Positions 23,598 to 37,678 of a stretch of DNA of 64,000 nt are shown here, piece by piece. Position 1 is the first letter of the stretch, and the number at the start of each line of letters is the position of its first letter. Under the pieces are notes generated by a model. It had not been told where the DNA came from and searched no databases. It saw only the letters and a list, made by a program, of their open reading frames with translations. This DNA comes from Pseudorasbora parva (lineage: Eukaryota; Chordata; Actinopteri; Cypriniformes; Gobionidae). The position numbers and the translations under genes were made by a program. The stretch is taken from contig NC_090185.1 of the NCBI RefSeq assembly GCF_024679245.1, positions 26,476,926 to 26,540,925 on the forward strand, in the 5' to 3' direction.

Positions 23598-23819
23598 GTA
23601 CACACTGATGGCCTAAGACACGAAACGAGCGGTTTGTGTGAGAAAACGAACAGTATTTATATCGTTTTTACCTCTTGTACACCACAGGAAACATGCACGC
23701 GCGCCCTCGGATCAGTCGGACGTAGTGGTGTACAAGAGGTAAAAACGATATATAAATACTGTTCGTTTTCTCACACAAACCGCTTGTTTCGTGTCTTAGG
23801 CCATCAGTGTGTACTTACG
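23598..23819. repeat. Inverted repeat, about 90-bp arms
   Basis: Left arm 23598-23688 (AAGTACACACTGATGGCC...TCTTGTACACCAC) and right arm about 23731-23819 (GTGGTGTACAAGAGGT...CATCAGTGTGTACTT) are nearly perfect reverse complements around a 42-bp CG-containing spacer. It is a foldback-type element. A related half occurs near 1275-1320. Confidence 0.85.
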
Positions 23820-24190
23820 ATGGGGGATTGTTTAATTTGGACTTCTCTGTGTATGCTCTTTGAGGTGGTGACCATAGACCTGCATTATGTGAAGCACAGA
23901 CAAGAACGGTTTGACCTAAAATGATCAAAATTGAAACTACTGGGGAAACAAATACTCCTACATCTCGGATGCCCATGAGGTAATAAAATATATCAAAATT
24001 TAATTTCAAAGTGAACTATCCCTTTAACCTCTTTGTAGGGTCATTATGTGTCAACTCAACCAGAAGTCCCTGGTTCAAATTCCTTATTTTTTTAATATTT
24101 TTTCTGAAGAAATGCTAATATAAAATAGTAATGAAAGAGAAAAAAAGAAAGAGAAGTAGAAATTATGTTGTATGCCTGCAACTCAAGTAG
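23820..24190. other. Unassigned, with possible SINE B-box
   Basis: CCCTGGTTCAAATTCC at 24068-24083 fits a polymerase III B-box, and GGGTCATTATGTGTCAACTC lies upstream where an A-box could be. The evidence is too thin to call a SINE with confidence. AT-rich sequence follows. Confidence 0.25.
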
Positions 24191-24665
24191 TATTAAAGCA
24201 GCACTAGGTAACTTTTCAACCTTCATAATATATTTTTTAAGACTCTTGTGATGATAAATCGACTTACAATAGGTTGAATGACACGTCTGCCATAGCCTGA
24301 TGGGGTCTGTATCGTTTTTAATCGTACTTTTAAACTTCGGGTTTCGGGTAGTAACCCGAGAAAAAAAAAGAACTACAAAATTCGACTGCTTTACGGCATA
24401 TACGTCACTTCCACCAACACACACACTTCCTTACATTCGGACGTGCGAGCCCAACTTTGTTCGTCGGATAATATAGTCATGTCCGAAGCAGCACAGACAC
24501 ATAAGAAAGAAAAGGTTTTGTTGGAGGAAAGCAATAAGAGGAAATGAAAAAGTGATGAGATTAAAGGCAGGACGAGAATCAACATGTGACCAGCGTTTGC
24601 TCGTCGGCGTGAGCTGAAGGAGGCGTGCCCGACCGATGCTGTCCTGCTTGTTACGGTGAGCTACC
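24191..24665. repeat. Small dispersed element, GCAGCACTAGGTAACTTT start
   Basis: TAAAGCAGCACTAGGTAACTTTTCAACC is a common form of fish small-element terminus. The body holds CG-rich GGCGTGAGCTGAAGGAGGCGTG near the far end. The other terminus was not identified. Open frames on the minus strand lack motifs. Confidence 0.4.
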
Positions 24666-25668
24666 ACTCAAACATTGAACTGAAGTATCATATAGATTCT
24701 GGAAAACGGTAACCAATAGACTACTATAATGACGCTGGCTTGTAAACGTGAGCATCGTGATTATTTGGCGTTTGAAAAAAATAAAACCCATGAAATTATA
24801 TTCATATGACATGCTGAAACATATGCCACTGACTGTAACGTTACCTGGGATGAAGACATTTCATACGCGACGCCAGAAGAACTCCTCTTGCAGTGTTCAG
24901 GGGAACTGTTAGTGCTGCACCGACCCGCGGGACGCTTTCATGAAGTTATTTGGCCCGCACCGCACCACTGTATATATTTTTACAACCCGCCGCTTTAAAG
25001 ATGTATATTATATAAAGACATTCATGACATTTCATGTTTTGGCTTTAATCACTATTACTATTTGTCTTTCGAAAAACATTGAAATGGAAGGAAGCTTTAC
25101 TCTTCCTCACAGTGCTTATTTATAAGAAATCTAATTTATTTATTTATTTATTTATTAAATATTACATACAATATATACTAAATATTCCTTCAAATAAAAA
25201 ATACTACAATTATTATTTTTTAAACTGACATAATATTTAGAAAATAAATTAATTATTGTTAAAGATAAATAATAATATTGTTTATTAATAATTATTTTTA
25301 AAAAATCTATTTTTAGTTGTAATAAATATTATTATGAATGTTATTATTATTATTATTATCATTATTATTATTACTAAAACATTTGAAAAGAATTACTAAA
25401 TGAACAAATATTATTTTAAATAAATATTTTCACAAAGATAATAACATCAATAAACAATGTGCAATTATTACTATTACAATCATAATATTTTTTTGATTTA
25501 TGTTCATCAAAGTATCCTGACTTTTTTTTTTTATCACTGTTTCCACAAAAATATTAAGCAACATAGCTGTTTTCAACCGATCATAATATTTGACTGCGAA
25601 ATGTTGTGATCAACCAATCAGAATCAAGCAATCCACGGGTGCGTTTCCAGAACAATGACGTAACTACC
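24666..25668. other. Unassigned; hAT-like start and AT-rich tract
   Basis: TTAGTGCTGCACCGACCCGCGGGAC near 24909 is a hAT-like terminus form. It is followed by a strongly AT-rich low-complexity tract (25130-25510, ATTATTATT and TTTATTTA runs). No genes. Confidence 0.35.
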
Positions 25669-26590
25669 ATAGTACGACCATAGACTGTAAAAAAAATATG
25701 GACGTAGTGTCCGTGACGTCACCCATAGGATTCCGATAAGCCGTTCTGAAGCTTAAAGTAGGGTCGAGCTGGGCGTTGCCATCTTGTGAGCGAGTCATCG
25801 CGTGTCACTCCCGCATAACAGAAAACGGGCAAAAAGGCGGGATGTGCGCGGAGCTGAGGTGACGCAATGACTATAGACGGCAGATAAATGGCTATCCACC
25901 TGTAACCACGCCCTTAATTATGCAGAACTTTAAGGCTTTATATAACATTGTGGTGTGACAGGCAGCGGGGCGAGGGACCGCGAGAGCGGGCCGGTGATTA
26001 GTGTTGACAAGTGCCAGCTGCATGACACACCGGTCTTGTCTCGCGGCCATGTGACAGGAGCATAAAAGGAGGAGCAAGGACAGCGGAAGACGAGAGAGGA
26101 CCAGGCCTGGATTTTATGTTATGTTTTGTTTATGTGTTATGTGTTTGTGGGCAGTCGTCCGTGAGGGGCTGCCCACGTTTTATTTTGTGTGTTCGCGGGC
26201 AGTCGTCCGTGAGGGGCTGCCTGCGGTTTTACTTTCATTTTGTTTATTTATTTTGAATTAATAAATGTTGAACGTCCGCCGGTTCCCGCCTCCTTCCTTT
26301 CCAGCTACTAACTGCGTTACAAACATAAACAAATGAGTTATAAAAAAATTCACCCTCCTCACAGTTCTCATGAAGATCAAAATTAGCCTTATAAGCCAAA
26401 ACCACAATTTGTACCAGGCTGTAAACATGTTTTTTTCTGCTTTAAAGTTGAGAATTTTAACATGGGGCTCAATGAGATTCTGCTCCCTTCTGGAGCCAGC
26501 CTCTAGTGGCCAGTTGAGGAATTGCAGTTTACATTACTTCCGTATTGGCTTCAAGAGAGATCGCGGGAGGTTGCCGCTTGAGTACGACCC
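25669..26590. mobile_element. Small non-autonomous element split by a solo LTR
   Basis: Starts GACCATAGACTGTAAAAAAAATATGGACG and ends near GGGAGGTTGCCGCTTGAG. A related left end is seen at 56983-57010 (ACCATAGACCGTAAAAAAATATGGACG). Inside, a 373-bp solo LTR interrupts TATAACATAAACAAATGAG, which becomes continuous if the LTR plus one AACAT copy is removed. Non-coding. Confidence 0.6.
25949..26321 (+). mobile_element. Solo LTR
   Basis: The TGTGGTGTGACAGG...CTGCGTTACA unit is flanked by perfect 5-bp duplications AACAT (25944-25948 and 26322-26326). It has CATAAAAGG (about 26061-26069) as a TATA box and AATAAA at 26260-26265. Two near-identical 26-bp blocks (GGGCAGTCGTCCGTGAGGGG core) occur at about 26149 and 26193. 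No interior is present, so it is a product of LTR-LTR recombination. Confidence 0.8.
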
Positions 26591-28036
26591 ATCAATAAAT
26601 TAGCTTGTCACGACTATTTCCCAAAATGCATTGCCCCAAATTTGTTGTTTAGCCATGTTGGTTAATGGTGTCACACAGGTGGTGGAGTAACAACTTCTTT
26701 TAATGAAGTGATTGAGACTGAAATAATGATGTTGTGCTATAAATTACGGACATGTCACCTGAGGACTATTTCTCATTTTTCTCAGTTATTTTGCTTTATT
26801 TCCTTGCTATTTCCCTCAATATAGGGATTTTTGAAGTCCACATCTTGAAAACAAGAAGCTATGCTTCTAACCACAGGTTGAAAACCACACAACTTTGCGA
26901 TGCTGTTTGCAAATGTTCGTTGGAACTGTGGATTCGGGAACCACCAACTCGTTGAACAATGCTGATTATGATGGAACTTGGGAACATAGCTTGCTTTTGG
27001 GAAATGCACCGCTGAGCCATGAGAAACATCGTTGGGTGAAATATATCTTGCAAATTTCAAGTGAGGAAAAAAAAAGTTAAGAAAGGGCTGGTCCAACTCT
27101 TCATCTCAGTTCCAAAGAGTAATTTATTCTTATAGATTTCTTTTGAGAAGTTCTCTTAAGGGCATGTGCCTCTATCCTTTGATAGCATTACAGTGATCAC
27201 AGCGTTACTGTACCTCCACATGACCGCTTGAATGGGATTGGTCTTCACCGCTGGCTCAGTCAATCCGAACAGACCTCTGATAAAATGAAAGCCGAAGAGA
27301 GGAGCCCTTGCTGGTTGTAAAAGGACCAATTAAGAGAATATGCCTTTAGAAGAACGAAAGAGAGAGTGAGAGAGATGGGTTCTTTTTTCATCTTTAATTC
27401 ATTAATTTGAGGCATGTGGCTGCTTCAGAGCATGTACCCTTTCAAGCTCTCACCAATTATAGATCCCTTCTCTGTCTGCCTTTCTAGACGTAAATGTGAG
27501 GGGGGGAAAGAGGGACTTATCTGGTTTTTCCCTCTGAGACTCTCCTTGCTATGCTAACGTAGTGTGCTACAAAAACATGTCTATAAAACCACCATTACCC
27601 TTTGACATTGGAGTCCATGGAGCATATCACAGAGTGCCCAGTAACATTTATAGACCTGACATTGACCTTAACTGATGCAAAACAAGGAGCCTTGAGCGTC
27701 TCTTGAAGTATTAGCACGTCGGAGTTTGAGCGGTGGGTGGAAAAAGGCATTCGAACAGTGAAAAAAGACTGAGCTGAGAGATGCAGCACAAGTACACATA
27801 ACAGATATAAGACTTCAGACTCCGGTGGCTGAAACATGATTGATTTTTGTGTGTGTGTGTTCCATGATGGTTTAGATGGAACATGCTAATGCTTCAAAGC
27901 AGCGATTCACAAACGGTTGAATCACCAAGGATGGGAAATATCTAGTTCAGTCATGAAAGGCTAATAGGTCTTGTACATGACACAAGCTAAATTGGCCTCT
28001 GCTGATCCTGCAGCCAATGAGATTGCTTGCTCAACA
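26591..28036. other. Unassigned stretch
   Basis: 26840-27060 contains CACAACTTTGCGATGCTG and GAACTGTGGATTCGGGAACC, which look like an old dispersed repeat. 27100-27830 has no recognised repeat and may be unique sequence. No supported exon. Confidence 0.3.
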
Positions 28037-29160
28037 TTTAAAGGGGTGGTTCCTTGTTTTTTTTCTAGGCTTGGTTGTGTTTATGGGGCGCAGTATTAAA
28101 GGTCCCATTCTTCGCGTGTTTTCGAAGCTTTGATTATGTTTACAGTGTGCAATATCACAGTAAGGCACAAACACAGTATTTTTCACACAATTTACTTATC
28201 TGTACAGCGCTGTTTCCTCTGTCCTAAAACGGGCTGATGATTTCCTTGTTCTATGAAGTCCCTCCTTCAGAAACACGTAACGAGTTCTGATTGGGCCAGC
28301 GCTTCCCGTGTTGTGATTGGACATCAGCTTAGCGCACTTTGCCCGGAAAGGTCCCGCCCCTTACCATAACGGGGAGATGCAAGCGCTGAATGCGCGCTCT
28401 TCTCCACGTGGGAGAGCAACAAGACCACGCCCCCTTTTTTGCGTGTTCTTGTGGGCGGAGGGTTAGTCAACAAACGGTTCTAGTGACGTCATTACATCCC
28501 TGCACTTCCTGCTGTAGTCCAAACCGGCCGTTCGCTGTAGACTTTGAAAGGGAACTTCTGTTAAATAAAATATCTCACTTGGCATTGAACTTTGAGCTTT
28601 ATAATTTTACAGGTATTATTTATGCTCCAACAGCAACATTACACACTAACTAAAGTTTGAAAGATGGAATCGCGAAGAACGGGACCTTTAATATTTCTTC
28701 TTTTTTTTAAATGCCATATTTTTTTATTCCACACCGCTGTCTCCACTGTCCTTTAACAGCTCGTTTGCTTCCTGCTTCTGAAGCCCATCCCGCTGAAAAA
28801 CACAATGGTCTTGGATTGGTTAGATGGCCAAATGTAGTTTGATGTATTTTTATTGGCTGAAGTGCCAAGCACAGGTTGTCCAGAAACGCCACGCCCCTTA
28901 CCATTATGGGCAGAAGTCACATCTGCGGTGACTAGCAAGGGTTTATGATGTCACCAACCCGGGAAGAAGCTCGTTGTAGTCCAAACCAGCCGTTTTTATA
29001 GGCAATAAACTGCCCTAACTTTAAAAGGCAATATCTCAGTTTGCATTGAACTTTCAGCGCTGTAACTTTGCAGATACTGTTTATGCTCATGCAGCAACAT
29101 TACACACTAAATAAAGTTAGTGGAAAAAAAAGTCAAATCGCATGCAACCACCCCTTTAAA
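28037..29160. mobile_element. Non-autonomous element with AAAGGGGTGGTT ends
   Basis: Inverted ends TTTAAAGGGGTGGTT (28037) and AACCACCCCTTTAAA (29160) match over 15 bp. A related element (28096-28691) sits within it. The interior right part shares GTAGTCCAAACC, TGCATTGAACTTT and CAGCAACATTACACACTAA with the inner element, so the two belong to one larger family. Confidence 0.75.
28096..28691. mobile_element. Non-autonomous element with AAAGGTCCCATTCTTCGCG ends
   Basis: 596 bp. Ends TTAAAGGTCCCATTCTTCGCG and CGCGAAGAACGGGACCTTTAA are inverted with one mismatch. A second, oppositely oriented copy is at 43029-43875. It contains several CCAAT-like boxes and CG-rich blocks. Non-coding. Confidence 0.8.
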
Positions 29161-29618
29161 TAGTCTGGTTTAGTGTTTGCTGTTAGCTGGTCCTATATTG
29201 ACTTCCTCTGAATGGGTTAGGGTTAGTTTCATTTTATGCAAAGCAACATGGGCGCAACATGGGTGCGATGGGAGTCACCTACAGAAGTGGTAAAACATTT
29301 CGGCTTCGAGTGAAATGCAGGGCGGCGGTCTGAAGTTAGAAATTCACCCGCTAACATGATTCAAGCTCCGGGACGAGATCAAGCGCTGTTTTTTTTTTGT
29401 TTTTTTCTAATATTTGATAAACCAGTTTAAATGTAGGCAATATGTATTAAAATTATATAAAATATGATATACTGTAAAATAAAGGAAGTATGTAGTATGA
29501 AAGAAGCTAGTATTATAGTAAAAATGAATCAACTCATTATGCTGGTTTAAATACACAACTCCATTTGCTGGGTAAAATTAACGAAATGTGTGATCTGTCT
29601 TATTTTTACTAGCCCTTG
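29161..29618. other. Unassigned stretch
   Basis: No gene. The segment 29509-29573 (AGTATTATAGTAAAAATGAATC...) is repeated at 29985-30032. Confidence 0.3.
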
Positions 29619-32015
<2,397 letters not shown>

Positions 32016-32389
32016 GTTTCTAGTTTTAGACACAGTATTTAGACGTTTTAAATACAATCAAATGGATAATTAAATACAAAAAACAGAGACATGCTGTTTA
32101 TTATTACAGATCATTCTTCTCATTTAATTCACCATGTTTATAAAGGGATCTTAACGTGATGATGTAGCGGAAGTAGCCCGAATGAAGGATGTGAAACCAT
32201 TTTTTCCCTTCACTCTCAAAAGAAAAAGATACAAAAGCTGTCATTGGAGGCGTAGGCCTACTATTTCAAATGGTACATCTTTGTACCTAAGTATTAAGCA
32301 TATTAGTGCATATTAGTAAATATTAGTGCATATTAGTACCTCGTATAGCCTAGTTGATGAATCTGTGTTAAATGTGAATAATTTTAACA
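32016..32389. other. Unassigned stretch
   Basis: No feature recognised. Confidence 0.3.
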
Positions 32390-33013
32390 AAATTAGACAG
32401 ATCATACATAATGTTTTATATTTTATTTAGTGCTCTCCTGAATAAGATATTTTACATATACAATTTGTTTACATTTAGTCCACAAGACTAAAAGACTAAA
32501 AAAAGCTGAATTTTTTAAGATGTTTCAAACCAATAGTCTGTGAGCTATTGATTCTTAATACTGTGTGTCGTTACCTGGATGATCCACTGCTGTTTTTTTT
32601 TTTTTTTTTGATGGTTGTTCTCGAGTCTCTTGTTTGAGCAGTTAAACTGGCCAAGAAAAATCCTCCAGGTCCTGCAAAATCTCCAGCTTTCAGCATTTTT
32701 GCATATTTAAACCCTTTCCAGCAGTGACTGTATGATTTTGAGATCCATCTTTTCACACTGCGGACGCTTGAGGGGCTCATATACAACTATTAAAAAGGTT
32801 CAAACAGTAACAGACTCTCCAGAAAGAAACGCAACAGAGCCCGGGGGGTGAGAACTTTTGAATATGATTAAGAGGTCCAAAAACTTTATTTTGTTTAAAT
32901 ATCTTTATTTATTTTTTTCATTTTGTACTGCCCTTCAGAAGCAACAGAAGATACTTACATGTTTCCCGAAAGACAAATTAAGAACAATTTACCTTGATCT
33001 TTGAAGTTATCAC
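32390..33013. repeat. Dispersed repeat family A, copy 2
   Basis: Reverse-complement partner of 33246-33536 plus 34317-34560. It contains an uninterrupted version of the site where the foldback 33537-34316 inserted: at 32548-32571 (minus-strand reading) CACAGTATTAAGAATCAAT. Confidence 0.7.
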
Positions 33014-33245
33014 CCCCTTAAAGGGATAGTTCACCCAAAAAATGAAAATGTAATGTTTATCTGCTTACCCCCAGAGCATCCAAGATGTAGGTGTGTTTGT
33101 TTCTTCAGTAGAACACAAAAGATTTTTAACTCCAACCGTTGCTCGTACAGTGCATGTCAGTGGGGTCTCATTCTAATTAGACCCTATTGACATGCATTAT
33201 ATGAGCAACGGTTGGAGTTAAAAATCTTATTTCGTGCTTTCTTCT
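33014..33245. mobile_element. Foldback element, internally shortened
   Basis: Starts TTAAAGGGATAGTTCACCC. Arms TTTTTAACTCCAACCGTTGCTC (about 33122) and GAGCAACGGTTGGAGTTAAAAA (about 33203) are inverted. The right terminus is missing. It sits at the centre of the inverted family A pair. Confidence 0.65.
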
Positions 33246-34560
33246 GAAACGTCTGTGAAAGTTTGGACCTTTTTAATAGCTGTGTTTGAGTCCCTCAATT
33301 GTTCTTAGTGTGAAAAGTTGGATCTCAAAATCATACAGTCCCTGCTGGAAAGGATTCAAATAGGCAAAAATGCTGGAGAAATGAAGAATTTGCAGGACCT
33401 GGAGGATTTTTCTGAAGAACACTGAGCAGTTTAACTGCTCAGGACAAACAAGGGACTCTTGTATCATCAAAAAACACACACACAGCCATGGATGGTGGAT
33501 CATCCAGGGAATGACATACAGTATTAAAAGGGTTAGTTCACCCAAAAATGAAATGTATGTCATTAATGACTCCCCCTAATGTCGTTCCACACCCGTAAGA
33601 CCTCTGTTCATCTTCAGAACACAGTTTAAGATATTTTATATTTAGTCCGAGAGCGTATCCAAGTGTATGCACACTATAGTTTCCATGTGCAGAAAGGGAA
33701 TAAAAACATCATCAAAGTAGTCCATATGTGACTTCAATGGGCTAATTAAAATCTCTTGAAGCATCGAAAATACATTTTGGTCCAAAAATAACAAAAACTA
33801 CGACTTTATTCAGCATTGTCTTCTCTTCCGCATTTGTTTTCAATCCTCAAATAAAGATTTGAACGGTTATGAATCAGCGGATTGATTCATGATTCGGATC
33901 GCCAATGTCACGTGATTTCAGCAGTTTGGCAGTTTGACACTTGATCCAAATCATGAATCAATCCGCTGATTCGTAACAGTTTAAATCTTTATTTGAGGAT
34001 TGAAAGCAAACCCAAAAAGAGAAGACAATGCTGAATAAAGTCGTAGTTTTTGTTATTTTTGGACCAAAATGTATTTTCGATGCTTCAAGAGATTCTAATG
34101 AACTAACTGATGTCACAGATGGACTACTTTGATGATGTTTTTATTCCCTTTCTGGACATGGACAGTATAGTGTGCATACACTTTCATACGCTCTCGGACT
34201 AAATATAAAATATCTTGAACTGTGTTCTGAAGATGAACGGAGGTCTTACGGGTGTGGAACGACATTAGGGTGAGTCATTAATGACATACATTTCATTTTG
34301 TGTGAACTTACCCTTTAAGAATCAATGGTTCATAAACGTTTGACCTGGTCATTTAAATAAATTCAGCAATTTGTTTGTCTTGAGAACTAAATGTAAATGT
34401 ATTTATGTAAAACATCTTATTCAGGACAGCACTAAATAAAATAAAATAAAATACATTTTGTATGATTATTTTATCTTATTTTGTTAAAATGATTCACATT
34501 TTCACAGATTCTGCAAGCGGTTCACATCAACTGCATTCAAATGTACATATTAGTACCGAA
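33246..34560. repeat. Dispersed repeat family A, copy 3 (split)
   Basis: 33246-33536 and 34317-34560 are one copy, opposite in orientation to 32390-33013, split by the 780-bp foldback. AAAATCCTCC reverse complement, ACTGCTCAGG and TTTTCACAGATTCTGCAAG are shared blocks. Confidence 0.7.
33537..34316. mobile_element. 780-bp foldback element
   Basis: Near-complete palindrome. Arms of about 360 bp run from AAAGGGTTAGTTCACCC to the mirror at TGTGAACTTACCCTTT, with a central spacer near 33905-33935. Comparison with the uninterrupted family A copy shows it inserted at TTAA and duplicated it. No coding capacity. Mobilised in trans, presumably by a TTAA-type transposase (inference). Confidence 0.85.
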
Positions 34561-35765
34561 ATGGTACCTATTAGAAGGGTACCATCCCAGTGACAGCATT
34601 TGTACATTTTTCTGCGTGTCTTTTTGTTTTGCTAATCCTTAATGATTAAAGAAGGTAATTGCTAAATCAATAAACCCAAATTTAGGCCATGGAGTTTAGT
34701 TTAGTTTAACCCATTTAACATAGCAAGCTAAATTTAATCCTTTTGCAGCAAAATAGTGAAAAAAACAACAACTCAGTTTGCCAGCAAAACACTTAGCGAG
34801 ATGAAAAAGAGCAGCTAATAGCCGTGTTGCCTGCATGCTGTAATTTCTTTGTAGATTGCACGTGGCAAAGGTTCATCTGGGGTCAGTGCCGCGAGCAGGT
34901 AGTACAACGGGCTTTTAACTGGACCTCAGCGTGCCCAACAGCTGGGTTTACAGCGCACCACTGGCCCTAGCGATTTAATAAAGCGCCCTTTGACTACCTC
35001 AAACTGGAACATGGCTTAAAGCCAATGTTTATGGGGCATATATGCACGATTTACACAGCAATATCCAAAATGATATGGGCCAGAAAAAAGGACCATATAC
35101 AGGAGGTGCACCCTGGGGACGTGCATCGGAACGCGCGGAGAGAAAGGATCCCACCCGCCGTATGCTCCCACCAAAGGCTGAGTCTGGCTATTTAAGCGTG
35201 TGCTGATCGTGCCAAACAGGAATAACTAATTGTATATTTTAAATGCAAAGCAATTCCACTGAGGGAATTCTGAAGAACTGCGTGAAACAGGATTTTGCGT
35301 GTCTGTTCCCAGAGGAGGCCAATATAGGAGCACGCCAAACACTCTTTACTCCGACTCACACCACAGAGAAACAAAAACGAAAAATGAATATGATAAATTA
35401 ACAAAAAACTATATCTTCCGCAATACTGTCACATGTATGGTGGTAGTAGTAAGCAGACGCACGATGCAGAATATCAAATAATAACTCTTACAACGGAGAT
35501 TAGACTCCATGGCTCTCATTTATCAATTTACTCTCCAAATGAATGTAATATTTTTAATATTTCTTGTAATGGCATCTTTTTATATAATACTAATAGAGCT
35601 ACTTATGTATCTATGAAATTGATGGATTGATATATATATATATATATATATAAATAATATTAAAATAAAAATAATATATCTTAATATTAAAATTGATAGT
35701 TTTCAGTTATGCTGTAATGTTGAATGTCTATCATAAATGTATATATATCAATTTTAATATTTAGG
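34561..35765. other. Unassigned, possible conserved unique DNA
   Basis: 34790-35110 has balanced base composition, no repeat signature and no open frame. It could be a host non-coding element. 35500-35760 is AT-rich with a short (AT)n. Confidence 0.3.
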
Positions 35766-36048
35766 ATATATACTAGGGATGCAACAATACAGTTAGTCCA
35801 AGGTTCAATACACACCTCGGTTTTTAACCACGGTTTTTCAGTTCGTTTTTTTTCAGTTCGTTTTTTTTTTTGCTATTATATTCTTAGGCGACAGGAACAG
35901 AAAAAGGTTAAGGAGAAACTGTTTTTATTGCAATGCTCACATCTCATATACAGACACACTCGATTTTAGATTCGCTTTAGACATAACAGACTGTGTTTAT
36001 ATGTTAACTGTGTGTGTATTTGACAGTATTAGCAGTAAGACTGTCCAG

Positions 36049-36351
36049 TAGGGCTGGGATAAACGATTATTTTTTAAACGATTAATCTAGCGATTACTTT
36101 TTCGATGCATTGATTAATCTAACGATTAATTTTTCCTGTCCGATTCGGTTACGATTCGATTCGATTACCGATTATCTCCCCATTAATTGCCTAATAGCAA
36201 TTTATACATGTTGATTTAATTATCTGAATGAAAAAACGAATTCCTTAACATTGCAATATATGTTTATTGCTCTTAAAATTCCAAAGTAAGACTATACAAG
36301 AGCAATGCATTCAATAAAACCTTGAAAACATAAAGTAGGCTACACACACAG

Positions 36352-36382
<31 letters not shown>

Positions 36383-37678
36383 TATATAAGTATAAACCTA
36401 CAACAAAGAAACATATTATACGATTTTTCTATGTATGCAGCTCAGCCTACAGGCTATGCCCATCGATTAAATATCAACAAGTTGGTTAATCAAATCCGGG
36501 GACACACTGCAAGCGTGAGCGTCTCGGCTGCGTGGCGTGTCCGTTTTTGTTTCGGCTCACATGTTAACAGGTTGGAGTTTGCACACTGATGACTGTGACG
36601 CGCGGAAAACGCGTGCATGCTGGAAATAGAAGAGCGCCTATTTTTCACGCGTGTTGGGAGCGTCTCCAGGCAAAATAGAATAGGAAAAGTTGTTTATATA
36701 TCATTTTGACACGAATACATATTATTAAATTACATTTTCATGTTTGAAAGTCTGTAGGTTTACATAAATGTAGATATAGGCCTAATTGTAATAATAAAAA
36801 ACGTCAATTATCGATTTTGAAATGTTGCAACTGTCAATACAGAACGACATATTCTGTAGCCTATTTTGCCGTCAATACCATAGATATGTGGCTACTCCCG
36901 ACGTTTTCTTTGCTGTATCAGTAGGCTATTTATGTTTAACATTAGGAATAGGGCTTCCCTCCGCATCAATAGCAGCAGCAGCGCCGCGTCAGACACGCTT
37001 CTAGTGTGCAAAGGCAGAGAAAACGCCACGCAGCCCCGTGGCTGACCCGCAACAGAAACGCCACGCGCATCCGCGGCATGACAGTGAAAACAGTTACATG
37101 TAGAGTGCATTACGGGCGCCAATACTCCGTTTAAAACCGGAATAGTCCTGGGATGAAACTGCTCACTTAGAGGATGGATACCCTCGGTCACATCAGCGCG
37201 ATTAGACATTGAACATTTTAAATTTAAAACAGCTTATTATGTAGGTAACGTAGCCAATGTGTCCGATGCTTTCACTTGATGCAAACGTTTGTTTTTGTGA
37301 TTAAAATACATCAAATATTACCAAAACATCTGTCTTCCTGTGTGCAGAAATTTGTTTATGTAGCCGTGACAACAAAACGCGTGCGCGCATCCCTGTGATG
37401 CTCCGTGCGCACCGCGCGCCAACCCCATAGACTGTGGCCAACCCGCAAGCCTTGCACTTCTGAAAGTCTGAGGAGCCACTCGTGTTGCTACCATAGATAT
37501 ACATAATAAATAATATACTTAATTACATAATATACTTTATTATGTACATCTATGGTTGCTACTACTCTCCAGCGCCACCATCTTTATTTTGAGTCTGACG
37601 AATCGACGCGCATATTTTGCGTCGACGTATTTTTTGCGTCGACGTCATCGATGACGTCGACGCGTTGTCCCAGCCCTA
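36049..37678. mobile_element. Inner hAT-type element nested in the outer hAT
   Basis: Ends TAGGGCTGGGA and TCCCAGCCCTA are perfect inverted repeats, with a perfect 8-bp duplication CTGTCCAG on both sides (36041-36048, 37679-37686). 1630 bp. Subterminal ATTAATCTAACGATTAA and GCGTCGACGT repeats are present. A 105-codon minus-strand frame (37209-36892) has no hAT transposase motif. Non-autonomous. Confidence 0.88.
36352..36379. repeat. (CA)n microsatellite
   Basis: Short CA dinucleotide tract inside the inner hAT element. Confidence 0.85.

Noticed and set aside
36892..37209. 105-codon frame in the inner hAT element
   Set aside because: No hAT transposase motifs (no RW or hATC-type segment) and no splice support. 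Could be an exon remnant but cannot be supported.
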